Shown: in pieces, positions 14,637 to 21,383 of the stretch
Layout: each line of letters starts with the position of its first letter
Numbering within the stretch: the stretch's first letter is position 1
NCBI GenBank assembly: GCA_041082245.1
Contig: JBDOIE010000084.1
Location: 1-28,669 of the forward strand
Length of the DNA: 28,669 bases
Origin: DAOTVY01 sp041082245
GTDB taxonomy: Bacteria > Chloroflexota > Chloroflexia > DTKN01
Direction: 5' to 3'
Program-made: the position numbers and the translations under genes
Notes under the pieces: model-generated
Database searches by the model: none
Seen by the model: the letters and a program-made list of their open reading frames with translations, nothing else
What the model was told of the DNA's origin: nothing

Positions 14637-15323
14637 CTAGAGCCCGGCCGCGATGGCGAGCGCGCTCGCGACCCAGCAGCCGGCGATCACCACCGCGGCA
14701 ATGCCATAGAAAAGCGCTGGCCTGGTCCGCGCCGCGGGCAGGTAACTGCCAACCAGCTCGCCGGCGCGGTACCCGAGCGGGAACAGGATCGCGGAGAAGG
14801 CAGCCCACAGGAGGCCTTCCACGACCAGAAAGCGCAACAGGCCCGCGGGAGAATTGAAGGAAAGGAGGTAAGCGCACGGAGCGACGTGTCTGCCTACGGC
14901 CCAGAAGAGACCCGCGCCTGCAAACCCCGCCGCGGCACCCACGGCCATCCGCTGCAAATCGCCCCGCCCTCTTCCGAGCAGCGCGACCGCTCCCACCAGC
15001 GCCGCCCCTTCCAGGAGCACGGCCAGGCAAGAGTTCGCCTTGCAGAGCACCGAGACGTGCAATATGGGCACCACAAGCTGCTTGCAGAGCACGGCCACGA
15101 CCGGGATGCCCAGAAGCGAGGCCGGGCGACGCACCAGGGCGAGTCCTATGCCCATCGTCCCGAGGCCCAGGCCGACCAGGGCGGCCGAGGCGTAGGGCAC
15201 CTTGGCTTGCCGCATCGCCCCGCCCAGGACGACCTCGAACAGGCCCCAGAGGGAGCCAAGGATCAGGATCATCAGGAAGGTGTCCCAGACCCGAGCGCGC
15301 TGCGTTCCATCAGATGTTTGCAT
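14637..15323 (-). CDS. six-helix membrane protein of unknown function
   Basis: A 228-residue integral membrane protein. The ATG at 15323 has AAGGAGG with good spacing; the upstream extension of the frame is unlikely. About six transmembrane segments are visible, with short loops and several cysteines near or in helices (VLCKQLVVPILHVSVLCKA, and APCAYLL). Size and Gly/Ala-rich helices resemble substrate-binding (S) components of ECF transporters or small metal permeases, but no specific motif supports that. Its place between the DUF1847 gene and the THEP1 NTPase suggests a transport or membrane-anchoring role in the same metal/cofactor process. 222 bp separate it from the NTPase start. Confidence 0.72.
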   Translation of the reverse strand: MQTSDGTQRARVWDTFLMILILGSLWGLFEVVLGGAMRQAKVPYASAALVGLGLGTMGIGLALVRRPASLLGIPVVAVLCKQLVVPILHVSVLCKANSCLAVLLEGAALVGAVALLGRGRGDLQRMAVGAAAGFAGAGLFWAVGRHVAPCAYLLSFNSPAGLLRFLVVEGLLWAAFSAILFPLGYRAGELVGSYLPAARTRPALFYGIAAVVIAGCWVASALAIAAGL

Positions 15324-15453
15324 CCCGTTACCTCCTTGACGGTCTTTTTGCCGAGCATTGCTGTTTGGACCAGGGGTCCACTGATGCACGATCGACCTTC
15401 CCCTGCCCTTGTCCACCGCCCGGTGCTATCTTACACCTAAGAACCGCGTCAGT

Positions 15454-16086
15454 CTAGTCGGGCTCGCGCAGCCGGCGGTAGTAGGAACTGTACAGGGCTG
15501 CGACGGGGTTATGTCCCAGGACGCGGTCCTTGGCTACAAGCACCGTGACCGGGGCCTGCGAATGCCGGAAGAAGAGGCTGTCGTGCCCGACACACAGGCC
15601 CACGACCACGTTGAGTTGCGTCCCGGCCGCGTTCAGCAGCATCGCCTGGCCGATGGGGTTACACAGTGCCTCGTACTGCCCCGGACGCACCTTCTCCGCA
15701 TCCGCAAGGCCGATTTCCTCTTTAGGAATCGAGCCGACCTTGCAGCAAACGCTCATCACCTCGAAACCGTGTGCTTCCAGGATCTCCCGGGCCACGGTGG
15801 CTTCCCGGAACAGACCGATGCAGAAGGCCAGGCCCAGCCGGTGTGCCCCCAACCTGCGGGCAAAGGACATCACTTCCTCCACCCGCGTCTCCCGGCAGTA
15901 GCCGGCCGCCTCCGTGCGCGCGGCAGCCAGAGCCAGGGCACGTTCCACGGGATCGTTGTAGCACGCCCGTGCGGAGGCCAGGGCCTCTTCCTGCAAAAGG
16001 ATGGGACACGAAGCGGGATAGGGCTTTGTCCCGGGCTCCAGCCGGCAGGCTTGGACGCCGCAGCCAGCACATTTGAGTTCCACCAC
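15454..16086 (-). CDS. DUF1847 cysteine-rich metal-binding protein
   Basis: A 210-residue soluble protein with a GTG start after AAAGGAGAA. The N terminus reads MVELKCAGCGVQACRL, a Cys cluster expected to bind a metal or an Fe-S cluster, and a further Cys follows in ASCPIL. Central blocks include YCRETRVEEVMSFARRLG, LAFCIGLFREA and MSVCCKVGSIPKEEIG. The C-terminal signature GHDSLFFRHSQAPVTVLVAK runs on to the DRVLGHNPVAALY segment typical of DUF1847. The family has no proven function. It occurs mainly in anaerobes, and many Cys plus an alpha/beta core suggest a metal- or redox-linked role. It lies 38 bp after the small zinc-ribbon gene. Confidence 0.85.
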   Translation of the reverse strand: MVELKCAGCGVQACRLEPGTKPYPASCPILLQEEALASARACYNDPVERALALAAARTEAAGYCRETRVEEVMSFARRLGAHRLGLAFCIGLFREATVAREILEAHGFEVMSVCCKVGSIPKEEIGLADAEKVRPGQYEALCNPIGQAMLLNAAGTQLNVVVGLCVGHDSLFFRHSQAPVTVLVAKDRVLGHNPVAALYSSYYRRLREPD

Positions 16087-16124
16087 GGCCTTCTCCTTTA
16101 CGTGTCAAGGTTCTTGTCGTCCCG

Positions 16125-16364
16125 TTACTCCCGGACCATCCGCGTGCCGCACTTTGGACAGACCACCTCGTAACACGGCTTCCCGCGCTCGTGCGGCGCC
16201 CGGTGGCCGCAGTTGGGGCAGATGCAGTAGCCGCCTGGTCCGGCTCCGGCCTTCGTGCCGTCCATACGGCCCGGTCCCTGGCCCTGTCCGATCCCCCCGG
16301 GCCGCCGCGCCCGGAGCGCTGCGCATTCTTGTAGGACATCCTCTATCGCCTCCTTGCCGAGCAC
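16125..16364 (-). CDS. small Gly-rich zinc-ribbon protein
   Basis: The C-terminal 35 residues, GPGGYCICPNCGHRAPHER and then CYEVVCPKCGTRMVRE, form a rubredoxin/zinc-ribbon-like site with two CxxC pairs and an extra Cys before each. This is a recurrent small protein beside NifX/Mrp-type genes in anaerobes. The start is uncertain. The GTG at 16364 gives 79 residues but lacks a ribosome binding site. The ATG at 16265 gives 46 residues (MDGTKAGAG...) with AGGGA upstream. An AAGGAGG also lies inside the longer version, before an ATG in a different frame (16339). The metal-binding part is secure, the N terminus is not. Confidence 0.68.
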   Translation of the reverse strand: MLGKEAIEDVLQECAALRARRPGGIGQGQGPGRMDGTKAGAGPGGYCICPNCGHRAPHERGKPCYEVVCPKCGTRMVRE

Positions 16365-16463
16365 GTCAGAAACGCCCGCTTCGGCGGTGTCGCCGGCCGG
16401 CGGCTATCCCGTGCGCCGCTCGCGCGCCCGGGCCAATCCGCGGGGCGGGCTGCCTTTGCGCGC

Positions 16464-17225
16464 TCACCCGGCCGGCCGGCGGCGCAGGGTCTCGGCCACG
16501 TCCAGCGGAGCGACGGCCGGGCGAACCGCCCGGTAGACGCTGACCACCGGCAGGCCGGAGAAGGCGGCTTCTACCTCTGCCATTTCCTGCCGGGAGAGCG
16601 GGGGCACCGGGCTAGGACGCAGCGGCGTGTTCAACTGCACCTCATCGGGCCTCAGGGAACGCGCGATGGCCGCCATCTCAAGCGCGCGCTCCCGGTTTGC
16701 CGCGATGAACATCATCTGGAGGGCAAGGCGGCAGGTTGTCTCCCGCCGAAACTGAGCAATACCGGCCAGGATCTCCTCCAGGCTTGTTTCACCGCAGGGC
16801 CGGTTGATTTCCCGAAAAAGTTCATCGTCGGGCGCATCCACCTTGGCGACAACGAAATCGGCCAGGGCCAGCTCCTGGCGAACGTCCTCCCGCACCATCA
16901 ACGAGGCGTTGGTGAGCACGGCAACGGGCCGGCGGAGGGTCTCCCGGGCCAAAGCGATCGCCTCCCCCAGGTTCGCGGCCAGGGTCGGCTCCCCGCTGCC
17001 GGAAAAGGTGACCCAGTCGATTTCCAGGTGGACCAATGCGGCCAGTTCCGCCCGTAGCGGTTCAAGGGCGACGAACTCGCCCCGCTCCGCACAGGGGCGG
17101 GTCGTCCGCCCGAGCTGGCAGTAGGTACAGTCGAAGGTGCACGTCTTCCCCTCGGCCGGCAGGAGGTCGATGCCCAGGGATCGTCCCAACCGCCAGGACG
17201 GCACAGGGCCGTACACCGGGCTCAT
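16464..17225 (-). CDS. radical SAM protein, COG0731-like
   Basis: A 253-residue radical SAM enzyme. The ATG at 17225 (MSPVYGPVPSWRLGRSLG) has GGAGG upstream and overlaps the previous stop as ATGA. The cluster motif is C-x3-C-x2-C in GKTCTFDCTYCQLGR (near residue 30-40). SAM-site features follow: VTFSGSGEPTLA (the GGEP-type loop), VLTNASL, VVAKVDAPDDELF and VQLNTPLRPSPVPPL. The layout matches the COG0731/UPF0026 Fe-S oxidoreductases related to TYW1, widespread in anaerobes and of unknown substrate. It is the only obvious catalyst in the locus able to do cofactor or peptide modification. The frame upstream of 17225 lies over the next gene and is not coding. Confidence 0.88.
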   Translation of the reverse strand: MSPVYGPVPSWRLGRSLGIDLLPAEGKTCTFDCTYCQLGRTTRPCAERGEFVALEPLRAELAALVHLEIDWVTFSGSGEPTLAANLGEAIALARETLRRPVAVLTNASLMVREDVRQELALADFVVAKVDAPDDELFREINRPCGETSLEEILAGIAQFRRETTCRLALQMMFIAANRERALEMAAIARSLRPDEVQLNTPLRPSPVPPLSRQEMAEVEAAFSGLPVVSVYRAVRPAVAPLDVAETLRRRPAG

Positions 17226-17416
17226 GCGCGTCCTCCCAGCGTGGCCAGCGCCCGGCGCAGGGCGTCGTTGGCCTTTTCCAGGGCTTCCGCAGCCCGCAGG
17301 ATATCCCCGCGGGCCGGCCCGGCCTGCTCCGCCCAGCGGCGGAATTCGGCGGCGTGCTCTTCGTTGTGTTCGATCCAGTGCGGCAGAAGGATGGCGAGCT
17401 TCTCGCGCTCCGTCAC
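17222..17416 (-). CDS. 64-residue helical protein found with CooT
   Basis: Starts at GTG 17416, overlapping the cooT stop (GTGA), and ends overlapping the radical SAM start (ATGA), so all three are translationally coupled. The product is nearly all helix: EKLAILLPHWIEHNEEHAAE, then FRRWAEQAG and a coiled-coil-like tail rich in Ala, Leu and Arg. The two His and several Glu in HWIEHNEEHAAEF are arranged on one helix and could bind a metal. It resembles the small LLPHWIEHN proteins (DUF8180-like) that accompany CooT genes in anaerobes. Function unknown. Confidence 0.8.
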   Translation of the reverse strand: MTEREKLAILLPHWIEHNEEHAAEFRRWAEQAGPARGDILRAAEALEKANDALRRALATLGGRA

Positions 17417-17613
17417 GGTTCACCCTCCTTTGGCACCAGGCGCACGGTATGCTTGAGCAGGTCCACCTGAACCACCTCCGCCGCGATGACGCGCGGCTCC
17501 TCGAAAAAGGTATGCAGGCGAACGCCCTCCGGAGTGCGCTCCAGCAGGATCACATCGCGCAACACTTCCTCTTCCTGACCGTCATGCACCAGGTAGACCC
17601 GCGCCTGACACAT
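17413..17613 (-). CDS. cooT: CooT-family nickel-binding protein
   Basis: A 66-residue protein. The ATG at 17613 has GGAGGG just upstream, within the last codons of the preceding remnant, and gives the diagnostic MCQARVYL start. CooT proteins bind Ni(II) through the conserved Cys2 at a dimer interface and help nickel supply to CO dehydrogenase. The rest (EEEVLRDVILLERTPEGVRL, VVQVDLLKHTVRLVP) follows the family pattern of a small beta barrel. No coo or cdh structural gene lies in the window. The name reflects family membership, and the client enzyme is unknown. Confidence 0.85.
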   Translation of the reverse strand: MCQARVYLVHDGQEEEVLRDVILLERTPEGVRLHTFFEEPRVIAAEVVQVDLLKHTVRLVPKEGEP

Positions 17614-17615
17614 CG

Positions 17616-17888
17616 CTATCCCTCCAGTGTGCTCCGCAGCGCTTCCCACAGCTGGCAGATTGCCTGCGCCGCCGGGCTATCCCCGTCCGCGGTCACGGGC
17701 CCCCCTTGCAGCATTGCCTCGACGGCCTGCCGGCCGAAGGGAATGCTTCCGGCCAGAAGGATCTCTTCCTGGGCGCAAGAACGCTCCACCTCCCAGCGCC
17801 GTGCCGCGCTCAGGTTGGCCTTGGTCAGGCAGACCGCCGTCGGCACACGGAAACGGCGGGCCAGGCCGATGGTCCGCTCCATGTCGTA
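17616..17888 (-). pseudogene. C-terminal remnant of a MinD/CooC-type P-loop ATPase
   Basis: The 88-residue frame from ATG 17882 matches only the last third of MinD-superfamily ATPases of the COG1149/CooC type: MERTIGLARRFRVPTAVCLT and KANL (the nucleotide-base site, normally INKxD/N), IPFGRQAVEAMLQGGPV, then AICQLWEALRS. Similarity seems to start at Tyr-Asp two codons upstream (17883-17888). The codons before that do not fit, and a stop occurs in frame. The Walker A loop, the switch regions and any ferredoxin insert are absent. There is no ribosome binding site before the ATG. Its end carries the GGAGGG that serves cooT two bases later, which may explain why the 3' part persists. A functional mini-protein cannot be excluded. 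Confidence 0.72.
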
Positions 17889-17932
17889 CGTCCGCCACGG
17901 TCATGCGCATCGCCCGTTCGCTCCATGCGCTC

Positions 17933-17956
17933 GGAGCGGCCCACAGGGGCCGCTCC
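17933..17956. terminator. hairpin after the zinc-ribbon gene
   Basis: A perfect 10-bp stem, GGAGCGGCCC (17933-17942) with GGGCCGCTCC (17947-17956), and a 4-nt loop. It lies 13 bp after the zinc-ribbon stop codon and before the ATPase remnant. No T-run follows, so it may attenuate transcription or protect the 3' end rather than stop transcription fully. Confidence 0.55.
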
Positions 17957-17968
17957 CATCCCTTGCCC

Positions 17969-18175
17969 TCACCGGAGCCAGCGCGGGCCCCGGCCAGCGC
18001 CGGCATTCCGTCCCCAGGGCCGGCCACGCCCGGCGCGGGCGTACCCGCGACCTTCCGGAGCGCGGTGCACGTTACGGCCTCCGCACTTGGGGCATGTCAT
18101 CTGCGCCCCGGGGGTGCCGGTGCCGTAGGCCACCTCAAAGGTGTGTCCGCAATCGGCGCAGACAAAGCGACGCAT
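17969..18175 (-). CDS. small zinc-ribbon protein with basic tail
   Basis: A 68-residue protein with AAGGAGGTG before the ATG. The first half is a zinc ribbon with two CxxC knuckles, FVCADCGHTFEV and MTCPKCGGRNVHRAP. The last third is a Gly/Arg-rich tail (GYARAGRGRPWGRNAGAGRG). Similar FmdB-like ribbons accompany NifX-type genes in anaerobic bacteria and archaea. It lies 15 bp after the NifX-type gene. It could hold zinc or an Fe-S cluster, or bind nucleic acid through the tail; the context favours metal handling. Confidence 0.8.
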   Translation of the reverse strand: MRRFVCADCGHTFEVAYGTGTPGAQMTCPKCGGRNVHRAPEGRGYARAGRGRPWGRNAGAGRGPRWLR

Positions 18176-18190
18176 CGTTCCTCACCTCCT

Positions 18191-18583
18191 TCAATGAAGC
18201 AGCTCGGGACGGTCCTGCAGCGTCCCGGCCAGATAAGACTGGACGGCCTGCTGGATCTCGGCGACGTCGGTCGTGACGACCCGGATGCCTCTTGCTTCCA
18301 GGCTGTCCCGGGCACCCCAACCCATCCCGCCGGCCAGCAGCACCTCGCAATCCGCGATCGCCTGGGCCATACGCGCGTGCCGGTCTTCGGCATGTGCACC
18401 GTAGCCGTGGCCCCCGGAATGCTCGGCGTGCGGGCCTCCGGCGAATTGCGCATGGCCGAGTTTTTCGCGCAGCTCCTGGCCTACAACCTGTCCTCCCTCG
18501 ACCGTGAGGACGAGGTAGTAAGGGGCTCGCCCGAAGTGCGGGCTGATGGTCTTGCCGTCCTCGGTCACCACTGCGATTTTCAT
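18191..18583 (-). CDS. NifX/NifB-type FeMo-cofactor-binding domain protein
   Basis: A 130-residue protein of the dinitrogenase iron-molybdenum cofactor biosynthesis (NifX/NafY) fold: MKIAVVTEDGKTISPHFGRA at the start, then CEVLLAGGMGWGARDSLEARG and the VVTTDVAEIQQAVQSYL helix. Between lies a His/Gly-rich loop (eight His in about 30 residues), as in other stand-alone members, a likely metal site. In nitrogen fixers these proteins carry Fe-S/FeMo-co precursors. Stand-alone versions occur in many anaerobes without nitrogenase. The start ATG at 18583 shares one base with the mrp stop (TGATG), and GGAGG is close before it; a GTG one codon earlier is an alternative. Confidence 0.9.
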   Translation of the reverse strand: MKIAVVTEDGKTISPHFGRAPYYLVLTVEGGQVVGQELREKLGHAQFAGGPHAEHSGGHGYGAHAEDRHARMAQAIADCEVLLAGGMGWGARDSLEARGIRVVTTDVAEIQQAVQSYLAGTLQDRPELLH

Positions 18584-19665
18584 CACTCCTCCTTACGGTT
18601 CTCCTCCACTTCGCCAACTTGCGCATCCAGGCCCAGCGCCTGGGCGATCTGTGCAGCCACCGGGGCGAATTCCTCGGCCGGGTAGTCTTCGATCTGCCCG
18701 ACGTCGCACATCGTGGCTACGCGCGGGTCGAGCGGCAGGCGGCCCAGGAGGGGAACCCCCACTTCCAGGGAGATCTCCCACGCGTGGCTCGGCCCGAACA
18801 CCTCGAGGCGTTCTCCGCTGCCCGGGCAGACCACATAGCTCATGTTCTCCACCAGTCCAAGCAGCGGCTTGCGCATCTCCAGCGCCATCCGCGCCGCCTT
18901 GCGCACGACCATCCCGGCGAGCCCCTGGGGCGAGGTGACCAGCACAATCCCATCCACGGGCAGCGACTGCAGCACCGTGAGGGCAGCATCCGAGGTGCCC
19001 GGTGGCAGGTCCACGACGAGCACGTCCAGGTTTCCCCAGACCACATCGCCCCAGAACTGCTGGATGGCCCGGCCGATGAGCGGGCCGCGCCAGATCACGG
19101 CGTCGTCCTCGCGCGGCAGCAGGATGTTGATCGACATGATGTGGATACCGGTGCGGCTTTGTACCGGGAGCAGTCCCATCGGGCTGCTCCGCGGCTCGGG
19201 CATCCGCTCGAAGAAAAGGCGCGGGATGCTGGGCCCGGTGATGTCGGCGTCCAGGATGCCCACCTCGTAGCCCTGCCGGCGCAGGGCAACCGCAAGCAGG
19301 CCGGCCACGAGCGATTTCCCCACCCCGCCTTTGCCGCTCATTACCGCCACGACGTGGCGCACGTGGTTCAAGGGCGCGGCCACCCCCTCCTGCTCGGGGA
19401 TGAGGCGCCGGCGCTCCTCCGGGGTCATCTCCTGCAGCTCGATCTCCACGTCCAGCACGCCGGGTACAGAGAGCACCGCAAGGCGGGTGTGGGTGAGGAT
19501 CTGCTCCTTCAACGGACAGGCCAGGCTGGTCAGGGCGAGGGTGACGTGCACGCGGCTTTCCTCCACCCGGATGTCGCGCACCATGCCGAGTTCGACGAGG
19601 TTGCGCTGCAATTCGGGGTCCTGCACCTTCGCAAGGGCCTGCCGCACCTGTTCTGGCGTGACCAT
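18583..19665 (-). CDS. mrp: Mrp/NBP35-family iron-sulfur carrier ATPase with MIP18 domain
   Basis: A 360-residue protein; the ATG at 19665 has GGAGGTG upstream, and the long upstream frame is a shadow of the DUF364 gene. Residues 1-80 form the MIP18 (DUF59) domain (VTPEQVRQALAKVQDPEL). The Mrp ATPase has the deviant Walker A SGKGGVGKS (110-118) preceded by VVAVM. Later come DADITGPSIPRL, DVLVVDLPPGTSD, VTSPQG and ENMSYVVCPGSGERLEVFG. In ApbC/NBP35 the equivalent segment holds a CxxC needed to bind the transferable Fe-S cluster. Here it is C280-Pro-Gly-S283, so only one of the two cysteines remains. It lies 2 bp after the DUF364 stop. Confidence 0.92.
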   Translation of the reverse strand: MVTPEQVRQALAKVQDPELQRNLVELGMVRDIRVEESRVHVTLALTSLACPLKEQILTHTRLAVLSVPGVLDVEIELQEMTPEERRRLIPEQEGVAAPLNHVRHVVAVMSGKGGVGKSLVAGLLAVALRRQGYEVGILDADITGPSIPRLFFERMPEPRSSPMGLLPVQSRTGIHIMSINILLPREDDAVIWRGPLIGRAIQQFWGDVVWGNLDVLVVDLPPGTSDAALTVLQSLPVDGIVLVTSPQGLAGMVVRKAARMALEMRKPLLGLVENMSYVVCPGSGERLEVFGPSHAWEISLEVGVPLLGRLPLDPRVATMCDVGQIEDYPAEEFAPVAAQIAQALGLDAQVGEVEENRKEE

Positions 19666-19667
19666 AT

Positions 19668-20411
19668 TCACCTCCGCAACGACGATTGGGTCATCACGAC
19701 CGTTCGAACGCCCTCGATCTGACGGAATGTCGCCCCCTGGCTGACGCAGCGGAGCACAGCCGCCGGATCTACCACCCGGGTGCCCGCAAGCGCCGTCGCG
19801 CCATAGCGAAAGAGCACCGGGCTGAGCGGCGTGCTGGGACCCAGGACGAGCACGAATGCCCCGGGGCGGCAGAGGGCAAGGAGCCCCTCCAGCGTGTGGT
19901 TGATGAGCGCGGCCCCGGTGATCGCGACGACATCGGCCTGGGGAAGGAGCTCGGGGGCACGTTCGGCCGGAAACTCGTCCGGCAGGGGGCGTTGCTCCAG
20001 CACCCACAGCTCCCCGACGGCGGGCCGGAGGCGGGGGATGAAGGGGAAGTGGCCCACCAGGGCTACCCGTTTCCCCTGGCCCTCGCGCTCCAGAAGGTGG
20101 AGGGCGTTCTCCTCGTAGCAGCAAGCCTCGTCCACCTCCAGGAGCGCGTTGACGGCCGCCAGGCCGATGCTCGCCTCGAGGGGCTGTTCCGAGCGCACCA
20201 GGCCCGCGAGTTCCAGCGCGCTGTGCTCCAGGAGGTGGCCGGCCCACCGCACGGGGGATTCGCCATGGGGGCCTTCGCCGGGCATGGTCGAGGCCAGCCC
20301 ACAGCGCAGTCCGTCCCGCAAGACCACGACCGCGGTCCAATGGGCGCCCACGCAGACCGTCTCGAGCGGGGCATCGCGCAGCGTCTGCAGGAGCTCGTCC
20401 AGGAGGCTCAC
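19668..20411 (-). CDS. DUF364/DUF4213 putative heavy-metal chelation protein
   Basis: A 247-residue protein with a GTG start that overlaps the padR stop (GTGA) and GAGGTG upstream. The N-terminal half has VCVGAHWTAVVV and CGLASTMPGEGPHGE, fitting the DUF4213 enolase-like part. The second half is the DUF364 Rossmann-like domain: KRVALVGHFPFIPRLRP, WVLEQRP, ADVVAITGAALINHTLEGLL and VLVLGPSTPLSPVLF. These proteins are described as putative heavy-metal chelation domains, and members occur beside Mo/W and Fe-S genes. No enzyme activity is proven. It sits between the regulator and the Fe-S carrier ATPase. Confidence 0.88.
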   Translation of the reverse strand: MSLLDELLQTLRDAPLETVCVGAHWTAVVVLRDGLRCGLASTMPGEGPHGESPVRWAGHLLEHSALELAGLVRSEQPLEASIGLAAVNALLEVDEACCYEENALHLLEREGQGKRVALVGHFPFIPRLRPAVGELWVLEQRPLPDEFPAERAPELLPQADVVAITGAALINHTLEGLLALCRPGAFVLVLGPSTPLSPVLFRYGATALAGTRVVDPAAVLRCVSQGATFRQIEGVRTVVMTQSSLRR

Positions 20412-20800
20412 CGCTCACCTCGCGGGAACTGCTGCTGGTACAGGCGGAAGAGCCGCCCCAGGCGGCGGCGTGTGCGGCGCAGGTTGTCCACGCAGCCATG
20501 GACGAAGGACTCGCCGGCTGGCGTCAGCCGGTAGACACGCCGCGGGACGCCACCGCCCTCGGTCTGCCACTCGGAGGAGAGGAGCCCCTCTTCCTCCATC
20601 TCCCGGAGGTACCGGTAGACGATCGCCGGATCCAGGTCCGGGTCGATCAGATCCTGCTCGCGCAGGAGGGCGACAAGATCGTAGCCATGCGAGGGGTCCT
20701 GACGCAGGAGCAGCAGGATGGCCGGCCGCAGGAAAAGCGCCAGTTGTCCCCAGCCACGCCTTCGCCCCCACCCCGGGGGAGGAACGCCTTGACCGTGCAC
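20408..20800 (-). CDS. PadR-family transcriptional regulator
   Basis: A 130-residue regulator with a GTG start after AGGAGGTG. The winged helix reads LRPAILLLLRQDPSHGYDLV, then LDPAIVYRYLREMEEEGLLS and RRVYRLTPAGESFV, the standard PadR layout. A C-terminal helix rich in Arg and Gln follows (VDNLRRTRRRLGRLFRLYQQ), probably for dimer contact. It is the first gene of the locus behind a consensus promoter, and its stop overlaps the next start. It is therefore likely the autoregulated local switch. The ligand is unknown; the operon content suggests a metal or cofactor signal. Confidence 0.9.
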   Translation of the reverse strand: MHGQGVPPPGWGRRRGWGQLALFLRPAILLLLRQDPSHGYDLVALLREQDLIDPDLDPAIVYRYLREMEEEGLLSSEWQTEGGGVPRRVYRLTPAGESFVHGCVDNLRRTRRRLGRLFRLYQQQFPRGER

Positions 20801-20835
20801 CGTGCCACCTCCTAGTGGAATCGCTGTCGCTATTT

Positions 20836-20864
20836 ACTATATCACATTACTGGAATTTTGTCAA
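20836..20864 (-). promoter_or_regulatory. consensus promoter of the padR-DUF364-mrp-nifX operon
   Basis: On the minus strand TTGACA (20859-20864), a 17-bp spacer and TATAGT (20836-20841), with TGA directly before the -10 box (extended -10). The leader to the GTG at 20800 is about 30 nt. This is one of the best promoters in the window and would make the operon strongly expressed unless repressed. Confidence 0.85.
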
Positions 20865-20879
20865 TACCGTACAACAGGT

Positions 20880-21383
20880 AGGGCTTTCCTGTTTTCCAGC
20901 CAAACTTCATTCCTCAGGGCACTATGCAGCCGGCGTCGCCGGCCGGCCCATCCGCCGGTCGGGTAGGCCGCGCCTAGGGGACGAGGCGGAGCCTCGCCTC
21001 CGTACCGAGACCCCGAAGGCGCCAGTAGGCTTCGGGCGAGGATCGACCGACGTCGTGGCCCTCTGCTGGAACAAAGCGCTGACAGTCGGGCGGACGCGAA
21101 AGACGACCCCGGTGGGGCAAGCGCGCGAGGCCTATGGGCTCCTGCGGCAGGCTACCGCCCCACAGCGGCATGCAAACCGCTCTCGCGCCCTCCATTCGGC
21201 GGTGCAGGAAGAAGCGGAAACGATCTGGGACACAACTCCCAGCGTACCTGTCGGGGCACGTAGCGGTACCCGGCTGCAGGAAGAAGCGGGGAGGATCTGG
21301 GGGGCGCGACCACGGCGGCCGCGCGAGGGATCGCAGGCATAGAAGGACCCACCCGCGAATCCGAGGAAAACGCGTGCCTCGGC
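20880..21383. other. non-coding stretch of about 500 bp between two minus-strand operons
   Basis: I see no convincing gene here on either strand; frames that cross it translate as Arg/Pro/Gly-rich low-complexity sequence. It contains GC-rich inverted repeats near 20930-20995 and a 7-bp perfect stem GTGGGGC (21112-21118) with GCCCCAC (21157-21163) that could close a structured RNA. It also contains the tandem imperfect repeat listed separately. A weak CCGAGG/CCTCGG stem (21361-21382) just after phoU may act as a terminator. No tRNA, RNase P or SRP RNA signature was found by eye. Confidence 0.5.
21203..21302. repeat. imperfect 28-bp direct repeat, two copies
   Basis: TGCAGGAAGAAGCGG followed by five variable bases and ATCTGGG occurs at 21203-21230 and again at 21275-21302, 72 bp apart. 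The two copies differ mainly in the five central bases. They lie in non-coding DNA and may belong to a dispersed repeat family or be binding sites. Confidence 0.6.

Noticed and set aside
13848..15440. 530-residue plus-strand open frame
   Set aside because: It covers the antisense of THEP1 and of the membrane protein and has no domain pattern.
20149..21342. 397-residue plus-strand frame running into the non-coding island
   Set aside because: Mostly antisense to DUF364 and padR; the part past 20880 has repeat-derived text but no ribosome binding site or plausible fold.
20880..21383. RNase P RNA, SRP RNA, tmRNA or tRNA in the intergenic island
   Set aside because: None of the conserved sequence blocks of these RNAs is visible on either strand.
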